NCBI RefSeq assembly: GCF_030269905.1
Contig: NZ_BSVC01000005.1
Span: 248,001-312,000 of the forward strand
Origin: Pelosinus sp. IPA-1
GTDB taxonomy: Bacteria > Bacillota > Negativicutes > DSM-13327
Reading direction: 5' to 3'
Length of the DNA: 64,000 bases
The notes under the pieces were generated by a model. It was given only the letters and a program-made list of their open reading frames with translations. It was not told the origin of the DNA and ran no database searches. The translations under genes and the position numbers were made by a program. The first letter of the stretch is position 1; each line of letters opens with the position of its first letter. This document shows positions 16,055-24,939 of this stretch, in pieces.

Positions 16055-16624
16055 TTAATTACCATTCCAATGATAGATTAGTTGCACAACGCCAGAAGAG
16101 AACGTTCTTGTATTAACCATTTTTAAATTCAACCTCTGTTTTATATCAATAAACATCGGTTTTCCTTCCCCCAAAATAACAGGGTGAATCGATAATCTAA
16201 ATTCATCAACAAGCCCTAAATTTATAAAAGTTGTAATGAGACTTGCTCCGCCATACAGCCAGATGTCTTTACCAGGCTTATTCTTCAATTTATTTACTTC
16301 TTCAAGAATATTTTCATTTATAAATATTGCTTGTTTATCAGTCTCTATTTGTGTTCTGGAAAACACATATTTATCTTTACTATGAACCAATTTCCAAATT
16401 TCTTTTTCGGTATCAGAGTCTTTAGTTTTTGGAATATATTGTCCCCATAAATCGTAGCTTTTTCTACCATATAAAATAGTATCAATTTGATTCAAGAAAT
16501 TAGTGAACCCCATATCAGGATCCATAATGCACCAATCAACTTCTCCATTTTTCCCTTCAATAAAACCATCTAAAGTAACTGCTAAATCTAAAATTATTCT
16601 TCTCTGTTTTACGTTATTTGACAT
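16055..16624 (-). CDS. Dihydrofolate reductase family protein (RibD C-terminal domain-like)
   Basis: A 189-aa protein of the DHFR/RibD reductase fold. The start RRIILDLAVTLDGFIEGKNGEVDW is typical of the YyaP/YwjB group, followed by DTILYGRKSYDLW and the dinucleotide loop WLYGGASLITTFINLGLVDE. These NADPH-binding proteins are not usually the housekeeping folate enzyme, and their substrates are unknown. I chose the ATG at 16624 because GGAGGAAG lies 6 bases upstream, whereas the longer frame begins inside the ribosome site. A GntR-type fragment lies upstream. Confidence 0.83.
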   Translation of the reverse strand: MSNNVKQRRIILDLAVTLDGFIEGKNGEVDWCIMDPDMGFTNFLNQIDTILYGRKSYDLWGQYIPKTKDSDTEKEIWKLVHSKDKYVFSRTQIETDKQAIFINENILEEVNKLKNKPGKDIWLYGGASLITTFINLGLVDEFRLSIHPVILGEGKPMFIDIKQRLNLKMVNTRTFSSGVVQLIYHWNGN

Positions 16625-16680
16625 AACTCTTCCTCCTTTTTTCATTCAGATATTGTTTCTTCTTACCCGTTGAATAAGGA

Positions 16681-16863
16681 TTACACATCAAACTTTTTTT
16701 GCACAACATAATATCCACTCTGGGATATAGCATACACCAAATCCTGCTGCTCCAATTTTTGAAATGCTTTAATCACTGTATTTACACTGCATTGATATTG
16801 TTCGGGCAGAACACGAATAGAAGGTAGTTTTTCCCCCGCTTCGTATCGAGTGGTTTGAATCAT
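16681..16863 (-). pseudogene. GntR/MocR-type winged helix fragment
   Basis: A 60-codon ORF encodes only a GntR DNA-binding core: AGEKLPSIRVLPEQYQCSVNTVIKAFQKLEQQDLVY, then SQSGYYV. The first helix of the wHTH is absent or diverged (the frame is open upstream to about 16890 but unlike the family), and there is no effector or aminotransferase domain. MocR regulators commonly neighbour EamA transporters, and one lies divergently here, so this is probably the remnant of that transporter's regulator. It could alternatively be an expressed stand-alone DNA-binding stub. Confidence 0.65.
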
Positions 16864-16953
16864 AGAATCTGCTTTTATTTCTATTGTACATTCGCTCTAA
16901 TTCGATTACCATAAACTCAAATAAAGAATTATGAAAATCGGAGGATATTTATC

Positions 16954-17868
16954 ATGTTGCAAAATGAAAAAGCCTATCTATCGGCTTTTGTCTATAGCTT
17001 AATTATTGGTTTTTCTTTTATGTTCACAAAATTAGCATTAGCCATAGCCAGTCCCATGGATACCTTGGCCCACCGCTTTACCATTTCTTTTTTGATTGCC
17101 TCTATTCCTTTTCTCGCTAAAAAAGCGCAATTAAATATGAACTACAAGGATTTAATAGCTATACTCCCGTTGGCGATACTGTATCCAACATTATTCTTTA
17201 CTTTTCAAGCCTTTGGTTTGGTATACATCTCTTCATCCGAAGCCGGGATTATACAAGCTGTAGTTCCGTTATTCACAGTATTTCTCGCAGGACACTTTTT
17301 AAATGAATATCCAACCACCCAGCAAAAAATATTCATTTTATTATCCGTCATGGGAGTCATTTATATTTTTGTTATGAAAAGCTCTGGTCTAGAAGTAGCG
17401 AATCTACAAGGAGCCCTTCTTATTCTCTTATCCGCCTTGTCTGCAGCTTGTTATAATGTTTTGGCTAGGAATTTGACTAAACGATATGCACTCTATAAGT
17501 TAACCTATATCATGACAATGATCGGATTTATTACTTTTAATGTTATCGCGATCATCCAGCATAACATAGACCATACTCTTAGTTATTTCTTTGTCCCTTT
17601 TGGTAACAAAGAATTCTTACTCTCCATTTTCTATTTGGGCATACTCTCCTCCCTTGGTACTTCTTTTTTATCCAATTATGCCTTGTCCAAACTAGAAGCT
17701 TCCAAAATGAGCGTATTTAGTAATTTAGCTACGCTGATTACCATTATTGCCGGCGTCCTTGTTTTGCATGAAAAATTACAATACTTTCACCTCATTGGCG
17801 GCTCGCTTATCCTTATCGGTGTTATCGGCACAAATTATTTTAACACCAAAAAAGTTGTGAATCAGTAA
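16954..17868 (+). CDS. EamA family (drug/metabolite) transporter
   Basis: A 304-aa inner-membrane protein with ten predicted helices in two EamA repeats. The first repeat ends at FVMKSSGLEVANLQGALL, the second covers LSAACYNVLARNLTKRY to the C-terminal ILIGVIGTNYF. Such exporters move amino acids, nucleobases or other metabolites; the substrate is not visible. The start ATG follows ATCGGAGGATATTTATC. It is divergent from a GntR-type remnant. A composite-repeat hairpin at 17894 probably ends its transcript. Confidence 0.88.
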   Translation: MLQNEKAYLSAFVYSLIIGFSFMFTKLALAIASPMDTLAHRFTISFLIASIPFLAKKAQLNMNYKDLIAILPLAILYPTLFFTFQAFGLVYISSSEAGIIQAVVPLFTVFLAGHFLNEYPTTQQKIFILLSVMGVIYIFVMKSSGLEVANLQGALLILLSALSAACYNVLARNLTKRYALYKLTYIMTMIGFITFNVIAIIQHNIDHTLSYFFVPFGNKEFLLSIFYLGILSSLGTSFLSNYALSKLEASKMSVFSNLATLITIIAGVLVLHEKLQYFHLIGGSLILIGVIGTNYFNTKKVVNQ

Positions 17869-17875
17869 AAGGGAG

Positions 17876-18046
17876 CTTAACTGTGTCAACTTTAAAGAGA
17901 AGCTGCCCATAAGATTATGAGCAGCTTCTCTTTATCACGTTTAAATTCTGACATATTTTTACATTATAAATATCATTTTACCAAAGTAAGGCTCTGTTTC
18001 AGGCTTCTTATTAATTGGCAGTTTTTTTAATCCTAATAAGAATCGA
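17876..18046. repeat. Composite repeat D/E; hairpin likely terminates the EamA transcript
   Basis: Part D arms AAAGAGAAGCTGC and GCAGCTTCTCTTT (17894-17933) are followed by the long tail shared with 7347-7470. The ~55 bases 17876-17933 recur almost identically at 28446-28505 after another transporter gene. The two sites therefore share the left flank GAGCTTAAC and TCAACTTTAAAG as well as the hairpin. Confidence 0.85.
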
Positions 18047-18048
18047 AG

Positions 18049-18152
18049 TGTCACGGGGACGGGGTTGTTGACACTAACCTTCAACGATTACATTGTCGAC
18101 AACCCTGCCCGCTCCGCATCCTCAACGCCGCTCGCAGGGATGCGGAGCGGGC
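18049..18152. repeat. Chimeric family A repeat with a second perfect hairpin in its right arm
   Basis: A family A left arm GTGTCACGGGGACGGGG and centre run to TGTCGACAACCCTGCCC. There the usual GTCCCTATGACATCC is replaced by a 15-bp perfect stem, GCCCGCTCCGCATCC (18107-18121) with GGATGCGGAGCGGGC (18138-18152). The loop is CTCAACGCCGCTCGCA. The adjacent region to 18340 has no gene. Confidence 0.75.
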
Positions 18153-18350
18153 CTCTGGATTGACTAACAAGTATTTTTAAAAAGTATTACAATAACAGAT
18201 AGCGCAACCTCTACTATTACATATTCACTGCATTTGTGATGGTAGCAACTATGTACAGTCCCAAATCGTAATCCCTCGTTACTTTTCAGAAACCGTCATT
18301 TGCCCATCCACCTTCTCGTCGGTTCTTTATATTCTTTGTAGAAGCATCGC

Positions 18351-18378
18351 TTGACAAATAGTTCACCTGGTGTACAAT
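18351..18378 (+). promoter_or_regulatory. marR promoter overlapped by palindromic operator
   Basis: TTGACA (18351-18356) and TACAAT (18373-18378) with a 16-base spacer. The palindrome GTTCACCTGGTGTAC at 18361-18375 covers the spacer and the start of the -10 box, the classical place for a repressor. Autoregulation by the MarR protein is the simplest reading. Confidence 0.7.
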
Positions 18379-18431
18379 ATAATCATAGAGCATCAGACAT
18401 GATATTTTACTAACGATATGAGGTTAAAACA

Positions 18432-18890
18432 ATGGTGGAACAAAGAAAAAAAATGTTGGAATCTATTTTCAGATTGTCAAAGAAATTCTTTGAGGCAATG
18501 AAACAGCCAAAAAAATTTGGCACAGACAGACTCTTGTACTCATCAGAAATTCATACCCTCGAAATGATTGGCAAACATCCAGGCATAACCGTCACCGAAC
18601 TGGCAGACCGACAGGGTATTTCCAAAAGTGCCCTGCCAAAGATCATCCATAAACTCATCCAAAAAGATCTGGTCTACCGTTATCAGGAAACCGGCAATAA
18701 AAAAAATATTCTTTTGGAATTGACGGACAAAGGCCGGATTGCCGTTCAACATCACTTCAAATTTCACGAAACCTTTGACAGCGGCATTATGAAAAAAATT
18801 AACTCATTAACGCCGGAAGAGTATTTGTCTCTCAGTGATATTCTGCAAGAGCTGGAGCAGTATATTGACCACATGGAGCAGCAGGAATAA
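18432..18890 (+). CDS. MarR family transcriptional regulator
   Basis: A 152-aa DNA-binding dimer. The winged helix-turn-helix spans EIHTLEMIGKHPGITVTELADRQGISKSALPKIIHKLIQKDLVYR, followed by a wing with KKNILLELTDKGR. N- and C-terminal helices would form the dimer interface. No redox Cys pair is obvious. It is the first gene in a run marR-fur-tetR-efflux, and a candidate operator overlaps its promoter. The same palindrome occurs before the next two regulator genes, so this protein may control them (inference). A terminator follows its stop. Confidence 0.88.
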   Translation: MVEQRKKMLESIFRLSKKFFEAMKQPKKFGTDRLLYSSEIHTLEMIGKHPGITVTELADRQGISKSALPKIIHKLIQKDLVYRYQETGNKKNILLELTDKGRIAVQHHFKFHETFDSGIMKKINSLTPEEYLSLSDILQELEQYIDHMEQQE

Positions 18891-18955
18891 AAAATTCGCT
18901 TTATAGTTAACCCTGAAGCCAATTTGAAATTTAAATAACGAGGTGTTTACTAACA

Positions 18956-18989
18956 AATGCCGGTAAAATAAGCCTTCTTCACCGGCATT
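18956..18989 (+). terminator. Intrinsic terminator after marR
   Basis: AATGCCGGT and ACCGGCATT form the stem, followed by CTTTTATTCTTTATT. It separates marR from the fur transcript, so the latter needs its own promoter. Confidence 0.8.
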
Positions 18990-19007
18990 CTTTTATTCTT
19001 TATTATC

Positions 19008-19022
19008 GTTCACCTGGTTAAC
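19008..19022. promoter_or_regulatory. Candidate operator GTTCACCTGGTTAAC upstream of fur
   Basis: Palindrome (GTTnACCwGGTnAAC) identical to the copy at 19856-19870, including the flanks TTATC before it and CTTTTT after it. It lies ~165 bases upstream of the fur start. Confidence 0.65.
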
Positions 19023-19185
19023 CTTTTTAGAAAAATAAAATGTTTCCCATTAAAATCCCTTCCTATCCGCCTTCCCCAACGACTTATTATCGAAGCCAAG
19101 CATGCACTTCACTATGCTCTGATCCCGAACTACAATATTCATTTTCTCTTAGCCAAAACCAATCTGGAGAAAGGAAGATTTACTA

Positions 19186-19668
19186 ATGAATACTTCTGAA
19201 TTACGGGAAAAACTCAATGGTAGATATAAATTAACCCGGCAGAGGGAGTTTATTTTTCACACGCTCAATAGTTATACAGGCCACCATCTTAGTGCCGAAG
19301 ATATCTATGGAATTGTCCATGAGCAATATCCGGAGATCGGCCTGTCTACCGTCTACCGGACCATGGAATTGTTCAGTATCCTGGATGTTGTGCAAAAGCT
19401 CGATTTGGGCGATGGATGCCAGCGCTATGAACTGTACTCACTTCACCATCATCACCTTATTTGCAATGCCTGCGGTAATGTTATTGAAATAAAAGGAAGC
19501 CTGGCGGATACATTGGATACCGCTATGAATGCTATGGCGGATTTTTCAGTTCTAGATTATCGGTTGTATATATATGGATACTGTAAGAATTGTCAAGCCA
19601 AACGAAATCACTCGGGTCTTGCCGATTCCCTTGATCAGAATACGATGTCACGCAGCAATGTTGTCTGA
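19186..19668 (+). CDS. Fur family metal- or peroxide-responsive regulator
   Basis: A 160-aa regulator with the Fur architecture. A winged helix (YKLTRQREFIFHTLN to IGLSTVYRTMELF) contacts DNA. Then comes the dimerisation domain with the metal cluster HHHH at 87-90, and two structural zinc pairs CNAC (93-96) and CKNC (133-136). It could be Fur, Zur or PerR; sequence alone does not decide. The start follows GAAAGGAAGATTTACTA. It stands between MarR and TetR regulators of a tripartite efflux locus, with the GTTCACCTGGTTAAC motif upstream. Confidence 0.88.
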   Translation: MNTSELREKLNGRYKLTRQREFIFHTLNSYTGHHLSAEDIYGIVHEQYPEIGLSTVYRTMELFSILDVVQKLDLGDGCQRYELYSLHHHHLICNACGNVIEIKGSLADTLDTAMNAMADFSVLDYRLYIYGYCKNCQAKRNHSGLADSLDQNTMSRSNVV

Positions 19669-19713
19669 TTGGCTCTTTGCCCATTCATTCTATTTCCAGA
19701 ATTAAAATCAATC

Positions 19714-19728
19714 GTTTACCTGGCGCAC
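19714..19728. promoter_or_regulatory. Candidate operator GTTTACCTGGCGCAC
   Basis: Degenerate copy of the regulator-locus palindrome, ~45 bases after the fur stop. It is the first of two copies between fur and tetR. Confidence 0.5.
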
Positions 19729-19855
19729 ATTGTGATCATAAACAAACTACCCTATAATCAAGTTTATCTGGTTGCAGTTAAAACTATGATACTTCAGTAA
19801 CAAGGATATCCTTTGCGAAAGTATGCGAACGACATCCTTATCTTTTCAAATTATC

Positions 19856-19870
19856 GTTCACCTGGTTAAC
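19856..19870. promoter_or_regulatory. Candidate operator GTTCACCTGGTTAAC upstream of tetR
   Basis: Perfect repeat of the motif at 19008, about 160 bases before the tetR GTG start, a spacing close to that before fur. The 360-bp gap from fur to tetR holds these two sites and no further gene. Confidence 0.65.
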
Positions 19871-20028
19871 CTTTTTGCAAATACCTGACGCTTCACCCAG
19901 GCTTCTCTGCAAATGCTTTCCCTTTTATTTTGTTGCAGATCAATTGAGGATGTTTAGTCTACTTTTTGCTATGCTTGGCCTGCATATCAACCTTATTCTA
20001 CTTACTTTACTAAAGGAGGAAGCTTCCT

Positions 20029-20571
20029 GTGCCACAGCATGCACACATGCGTCAGCAAATCTTAACGATAGCCCTGACTGCCTTGAATCAGTATGGAAAT
20101 GCCTTGACGATGGACCAGTTGGCGGCTCGCCTGCCTGCCCCGCCCAGCAGCCTGTCACCCTATTTCAGCAGTAAGCCGGAGTTAGTCAGACAGCTTGTCA
20201 GTTTCATACTGACAAGAGTCAGGCAACCGCCTCTCCCATTCTCTCATCGTTCACTTGCCGACGAACTCCGGGGTTTAATCGCTACATACCGTGAATTATT
20301 CACCGCTTTCAGACAGAACTCTCTGTTTGATTTAAAACGGCATTACCCGGAGGAATGGGGCAGCATCATGGAACTACACGAGAGCCAGTGGCAGAGAATA
20401 GCAGCCTCCATTAATTCGGGCATCGCCAGCGGCCAGCTGCGCCCTGTCGATACCAAGCTTGTGCAAATAATGACTGACGAAATGCTTCTCGCCCCCTTTC
20501 GTCAGGCCCCCCCATCTCTAGCTGAGTTATTGGACATTCTGTTGTTTGGCATCGCCCGGCGCGCACCGTAA
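20029..20571 (+). CDS. TetR family regulator of the efflux operon
   Basis: A 180-aa regulator starting at GTG after a strong AAAGGAGGAAG site. The N-terminal HTH reads ILTIALTALNQYGNALTMDQLAARLPAPPSSLSPYFSSKPELV, the normal TetR layout with a slightly unusual recognition helix. The C-terminal ligand domain is short. It precedes the adaptor gene by 45 bases in the same direction, so it probably represses the pump operon it heads and is induced by a pump substrate (inference). Confidence 0.82.
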   Translation: MPQHAHMRQQILTIALTALNQYGNALTMDQLAARLPAPPSSLSPYFSSKPELVRQLVSFILTRVRQPPLPFSHRSLADELRGLIATYRELFTAFRQNSLFDLKRHYPEEWGSIMELHESQWQRIAASINSGIASGQLRPVDTKLVQIMTDEMLLAPFRQAPPSLAELLDILLFGIARRAP

Positions 20572-20616
20572 ATTCTCTTCCGCAAAAATAGATTGTATAT
20601 GATAAGGAGTGTTTCT

Positions 20617-21735
20617 ATGTTTAAAATTAGACTGAATCTCAGCCGAAAACAATACTATTATGCCCTGGCCGCTTTAACGGTAGGTTGCCTACTGGTCGGG
20701 GTCATGGCAAAAACACATTTCGCAAAAGCACCAATAAAACCGGAAAGCCTCCCCGTGGTCCGCACCCAGCTCATTCAGGCAGCTAATACCGGACAGGGTT
20801 ACACATATGCGGGGGAAGTGCGCGGTCGCTATGAAAGCCAGTTGGCGTTCCAGGTCACCGGCAAAATCATCAAACGCAATGTGCAGCTAGGCAGCGTAGT
20901 CAATGCCGGCGATGTGTTGATGCAGATGGATGCTAAAGACATTCAGCAGACGGTAAGCAGTAATTCTGCTCAGGTATATTCCGCCCAATCACAACTTAGA
21001 CTGGCGGAAAGCAATTTGAGCCGCTACCGTCAATTACTGGACAGCGGCGCAGTCAGCCGCGCGCAGTATGACCAGTATGTCAATGCCTATGATGTAGCGG
21101 CTGCTGCGGTGCAGCAGGCGGGGGCCCAGTATACGCAAGGCGCTAACCAGCTAGATTACACCTTATTGAAAGCTGATCAGACAGGGGTTGTCTCCGCAAT
21201 CACCGCCGAGGCCGGCCAGGTCGTCAGCGCGGGTCAGGCGGTTGTCACCGTTGTCCAAGACGGAGAGCAGGAAATCGAAATCAATGTTCCTGAAAACCGG
21301 CTGGAAGAACTAAAAACCGCCGGACAGCTCAACGTTACTTTCTGGGCCTTACCTAACGTGACACTGAATGGCTCCGTACGGGAAATCGCCCCTATGGCAG
21401 ATCCGACGACTCGTACCTTCAAAGTGCGCGTCAGCCTGCTCAATCCGCCGCCATCTGTCAAACTGGGTATGACGGCCACCGTTTCCTTAGCCGGCGGCGC
21501 TACCCATACTGCATTTTCCATTCCACTGTCTGCACTCTATCAGACTGGCGATACGCCCGCCGTCTGGGTTGTGAACGACAATGTTCTGACACTGCGCCCC
21601 ATCCAAACCGGGTCCTTCGGTAATGGCACTATCCAGGTGCTTGCTGGACTGCAGCCAGGCGACCTGATTGTCAGCGCCGGCGTTCATAAATTGAAAGAAG
21701 GACAGAGGGTAAAAACAACCGGTGATGCCCTATGA
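20617..21735 (+). CDS. RND efflux periplasmic adaptor (membrane fusion protein)
   Basis: A ~372-aa adaptor linking the RND pump to TolC. A single N-terminal membrane segment (YYALAALTVGCLLVGVMA) precedes the first lipoyl half. A helical hairpin follows (SAQVYSAQSQLRLAESNLSRY to AAAVQQAGAQY), then the second lipoyl half (LLKADQTGVVSAITAEAGQVV), beta-barrel and membrane-proximal domains. TVGC might act as a lipobox, but the -3 residue is atypical. I chose the ATG at 20617, 7 bases after AAGGAGT. Its TGA overlaps the RND start (ATGA), so the two are translationally coupled. Confidence 0.9.
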   Translation: MFKIRLNLSRKQYYYALAALTVGCLLVGVMAKTHFAKAPIKPESLPVVRTQLIQAANTGQGYTYAGEVRGRYESQLAFQVTGKIIKRNVQLGSVVNAGDVLMQMDAKDIQQTVSSNSAQVYSAQSQLRLAESNLSRYRQLLDSGAVSRAQYDQYVNAYDVAAAAVQQAGAQYTQGANQLDYTLLKADQTGVVSAITAEAGQVVSAGQAVVTVVQDGEQEIEINVPENRLEELKTAGQLNVTFWALPNVTLNGSVREIAPMADPTTRTFKVRVSLLNPPPSVKLGMTATVSLAGGATHTAFSIPLSALYQTGDTPAVWVVNDNVLTLRPIQTGSFGNGTIQVLAGLQPGDLIVSAGVHKLKEGQRVKTTGDAL

Positions 21736-24700
21736 GCCATTTTAACCTTACCGCCTGGTCATTAAACCACAAACAATTCATTTATTTCTTTGTCTTCCTC
21801 TTCTTTGTTGCCGGCCTCTTCTCCTATAAGAATGTGGGACGCATGGAAGACCCCGATTTCGCCATTAAACAAATGATTGTCAGCGTTTCCTGGTCAGGAG
21901 CCACCGCCAGCCAGATGGAAGAGCAGGTTACGGATAAAATTGAAAAGAAACTGCAGGACCTGCCTGGGCTTGACTATCTGAAAAGTTACTCTACACCGGG
22001 ACATACGGTGATTTACGTCAATCTCAAAGATCAGGTGCCCGCCAAGGAGCTTCGGGCCAGATGGGTGGAAGCCCGCAATATGGTGAATGATATCAAAGGA
22101 ACCTTCCCGGAAGGCGTTTCACAACCCAGCTTCAATGATCGGTTCGATGAAGTATATGGCGTGGTCTATACGCTGACCGGTGATGGGTTTACCTACGAGG
22201 AAATGCGAGAAAGAGCAGAAAAAATCCGCCGCATTCTCTTAAGCGTTCCCAGCGTGAGCAAAGTCCAGCTCTTGGGGGTGCAAACCGAAAAACTCTACAT
22301 TGAAATCGAAAATAGCAAACTGGCCCGTTTAGGTCTTGATCCGTCCGTAATTACAGTCGCCTTAAAGGAGCAAAACGCCATGGCCGCCGCCGGCATGCTG
22401 GAAACGGTATCGGACAATACTTACTTACGAATTACCGGGATGTTTGAAAATCTGGAAGACATTCGCACTACGCCCATTCAGGCTGCTGGCCGCACCTTCC
22501 GTCTGGGAGACATAGCCAAGGTGACTCGCGCCTATTCCGAACCATCCGACCCGAAAATGTTCTATAACGGCCAGCCGGCCGTCGGCATTGCACTGGCGAT
22601 GGAAACCGGTGGTAACATTCTGACATTGGGTAAAAATCTTGATAGTACTCTCTCCCAAATAAAACAAGAACTGCCAGTCGGGCTGGAAATCAATCAAACT
22701 GTCAATCAGCCGAAAGTTGTGAAATCCTCCATCGACGAATTTATTGAATCCCTGGTCGAAGCGATCGTCATCGTCTTAATAGTAAGCTTTGCCAGTCTGG
22801 GTATGCGGTCCGGCGTGGTCGTGGCCCTAACCATTCCCTTGGTCATTGCCATTACCTTTACCTTAATGTACCTGACAGGCATCGCTCTGCAGAGCATATC
22901 GTTGGGGGCTCTCATCATTGCGCTAGGCTTGTTGGTCGATGATGCCATCATTGCTACTGAAATGATGATCGTCAAGCTGGAGCAAGGGTGGAGCCGCTTT
23001 GACGCTGCTTGTTTTTCCTATACCTCTACCGCCTATCCCCGTTTGACCGGGGCGTTAATAACCTGCGCGGGCTTTATTCCCATTGGTTTTTCCAAAGGGC
23101 TTGCCGCCGAGTTTTGCGTCGATCTCTTTTGGGTTATATTCTTCGCCCTCATTGCTTCCTGGCTGATTGCCGGAGCAGTTACGCCTTTGCTCGGTTACCA
23201 GTTTATTAAAATAAAACCGACCCAGCAAACAGCCGATGAAAGCAATGCGCACCATGACCTTTATGACACCTCGTTTTATCGGCGATTTAAACGCTTGTTA
23301 CTTTGGTGCATGCGTCACCGCAAAACCGTACTAACAGCTACTGCCGCCGTATTTATCGGCTCTATCTTTCTCTTGGGATTGGTCAAACAGGAATTCTTTC
23401 CTGCTTCCAACCGTCCGGAGCTCGTCATCCAACTCAAATTACAGGAAGGAGCTTCCCTAACCAACACCGAGGAAGTGGCCCGCCAGTTTGCTAAAGAATT
23501 GGACGGCGACCCGAATATTTCCTATTACACCTATCATGTAGGTGAAGGAGCTCCCCGCTTTGTACTCAGTTTTGAACCAACCTTCAATAAATCGAATTTC
23601 GCTGAATTCATTGTAGTGGCCAAAGATGTTCAAGCCCGTAATACGCTGGCCCAAAAAGCCGAGCAATTACTAAACACTGAATTTACAGGTGTTCGGGGGC
23701 ATATAAAGTTATTATTCACCGGAACGGGACCCGATTATCCGGTGATGCTGCGAGTAAAAGGTCCGGACCATGAAAAAGTTCGTGAAATCGCTGAACAAGT
23801 TCGCGCCGTCATGGCCGCCCATCCGGCTACACAAAACGTAAACTTCAACTGGAATGAGAAAAGCAAAGTGATGCACTTGGAGATTGACCAAGCAAAAGCA
23901 AAAGCCCTCGGACTCAGTTCCCATGAATTGGCCGTATCGCTCCAAACCCAGTTGTCTGGGGCACCTATTACCGAATTTCGTGAGCATGATAAAACCGTCA
24001 GCATGGTTCTCCGGTTTGCGGAAACGGACCGTAATAACCCGGAACGGATAAAAGACCTCAACATCCATATCGGCAACGGCAAATATGTCCCGCTTGACCA
24101 AATCGCCACCATCCGTTATGACGCCGAAGAAGGCTTAATTTACCGGCGCGACCTGCTACCCATGATTATGGTACAGGCGGAACTGAATCCCACGTCTAAA
24201 CTTACCGGCTCGGACGTGACCAAGCAAGTTTACGGCAACCTCCAGGAACTCAGAAGCAGTCTACCAGCCGGCTATTTCATTGAATTTGACGGTGCAACGG
24301 AACGCAGTATTAAAAGCAGCAAGTTCCTGGCGGAACCCATCCCAGCCATGATGATTATCATTATGATTCTACTCATGACGCAGCTGCAAAGTATACCGAA
24401 AATGCTGTTAACCCTCTTTACAGCGCCGCTTGGTATTATCGGTGTATCCATCAGTCTCCTCCTCACCGGAAGTCCTATGGGATTTGTGGTCCAATTGGGA
24501 ATTCTGGCTTTGTTCGGTATTATTATGCGCAATGCCGTTATATTGATGGACCAGATTGAACAACATCTAGTGGCCGGCGACTCGCTATGGGACGCTATTG
24601 TGGCAGCGACGATCAGCCGCTTCCGCCCTATTATGCTAACAGCCGCAGCCGCTATCCTAGGCATGATTCCGCTGGTACCCAGTACTTTGTGGGGCTCCAT

Positions 24701-24851
24701 GGCGATTGCCATCGCCGGCGGTTTACTGGGAGCAACCATCCTGACTTTGCTGGTGCTGCCGGTTATGTATGCTACCTGGTATAAGGCACAACCAGATGAC
24801 GGTACAAAAAACAATTCTTTAAACGATGCCGGAAAGTCAATGTCTCAGTAG
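21732..24851 (+). CDS. RND family efflux pump, inner-membrane subunit
   Basis: A 1039-aa proton-driven transporter of the AcrB/MexF-like RND superfamily with twelve helices and two large periplasmic domains. The N-terminal helix region (FIYFFVFLFFVAGLFSY) is followed by the porter domain. Helix 4 carries the proton-relay pair in GLLVDDAII, and the second half repeats the layout from FAEFIVV to LFGIIMRNAVILMDQIEQ. It would export hydrophobic or amphiphilic compounds through the adaptor and TolC. The length is normal. It overlaps the adaptor stop by four bases. Several long antisense frames inside it are shadows. Confidence 0.93.
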   Translation: MSHFNLTAWSLNHKQFIYFFVFLFFVAGLFSYKNVGRMEDPDFAIKQMIVSVSWSGATASQMEEQVTDKIEKKLQDLPGLDYLKSYSTPGHTVIYVNLKDQVPAKELRARWVEARNMVNDIKGTFPEGVSQPSFNDRFDEVYGVVYTLTGDGFTYEEMRERAEKIRRILLSVPSVSKVQLLGVQTEKLYIEIENSKLARLGLDPSVITVALKEQNAMAAAGMLETVSDNTYLRITGMFENLEDIRTTPIQAAGRTFRLGDIAKVTRAYSEPSDPKMFYNGQPAVGIALAMETGGNILTLGKNLDSTLSQIKQELPVGLEINQTVNQPKVVKSSIDEFIESLVEAIVIVLIVSFASLGMRSGVVVALTIPLVIAITFTLMYLTGIALQSISLGALIIALGLLVDDAIIATEMMIVKLEQGWSRFDAACFSYTSTAYPRLTGALITCAGFIPIGFSKGLAAEFCVDLFWVIFFALIASWLIAGAVTPLLGYQFIKIKPTQQTADESNAHHDLYDTSFYRRFKRLLLWCMRHRKTVLTATAAVFIGSIFLLGLVKQEFFPASNRPELVIQLKLQEGASLTNTEEVARQFAKELDGDPNISYYTYHVGEGAPRFVLSFEPTFNKSNFAEFIVVAKDVQARNTLAQKAEQLLNTEFTGVRGHIKLLFTGTGPDYPVMLRVKGPDHEKVREIAEQVRAVMAAHPATQNVNFNWNEKSKVMHLEIDQAKAKALGLSSHELAVSLQTQLSGAPITEFREHDKTVSMVLRFAETDRNNPERIKDLNIHIGNGKYVPLDQIATIRYDAEEGLIYRRDLLPMIMVQAELNPTSKLTGSDVTKQVYGNLQELRSSLPAGYFIEFDGATERSIKSSKFLAEPIPAMMIIIMILLMTQLQSIPKMLLTLFTAPLGIIGVSISLLLTGSPMGFVVQLGILALFGIIMRNAVILMDQIEQHLVAGDSLWDAIVAATISRFRPIMLTAAAAILGMIPLVPSTLWGSMAIAIAGGLLGATILTLLVLPVMYATWYKAQPDDGTKNNSLNDAGKSMSQ

Positions 24852-24939
24852 CATGAAGCAAATTGCGCAATTGCTGGAAGCCAGCGAATTCCTTTAGCTT
24901 ATTAGGTCACCAATACATTTTTATAAGGAGTTGCTTATC

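Noticed and set aside
22706-24814. Long minus-strand frames inside the RND pump gene (up to 180 codons)
   Set aside because: They are antisense shadows of a well-conserved 1039-aa gene with intact motifs.
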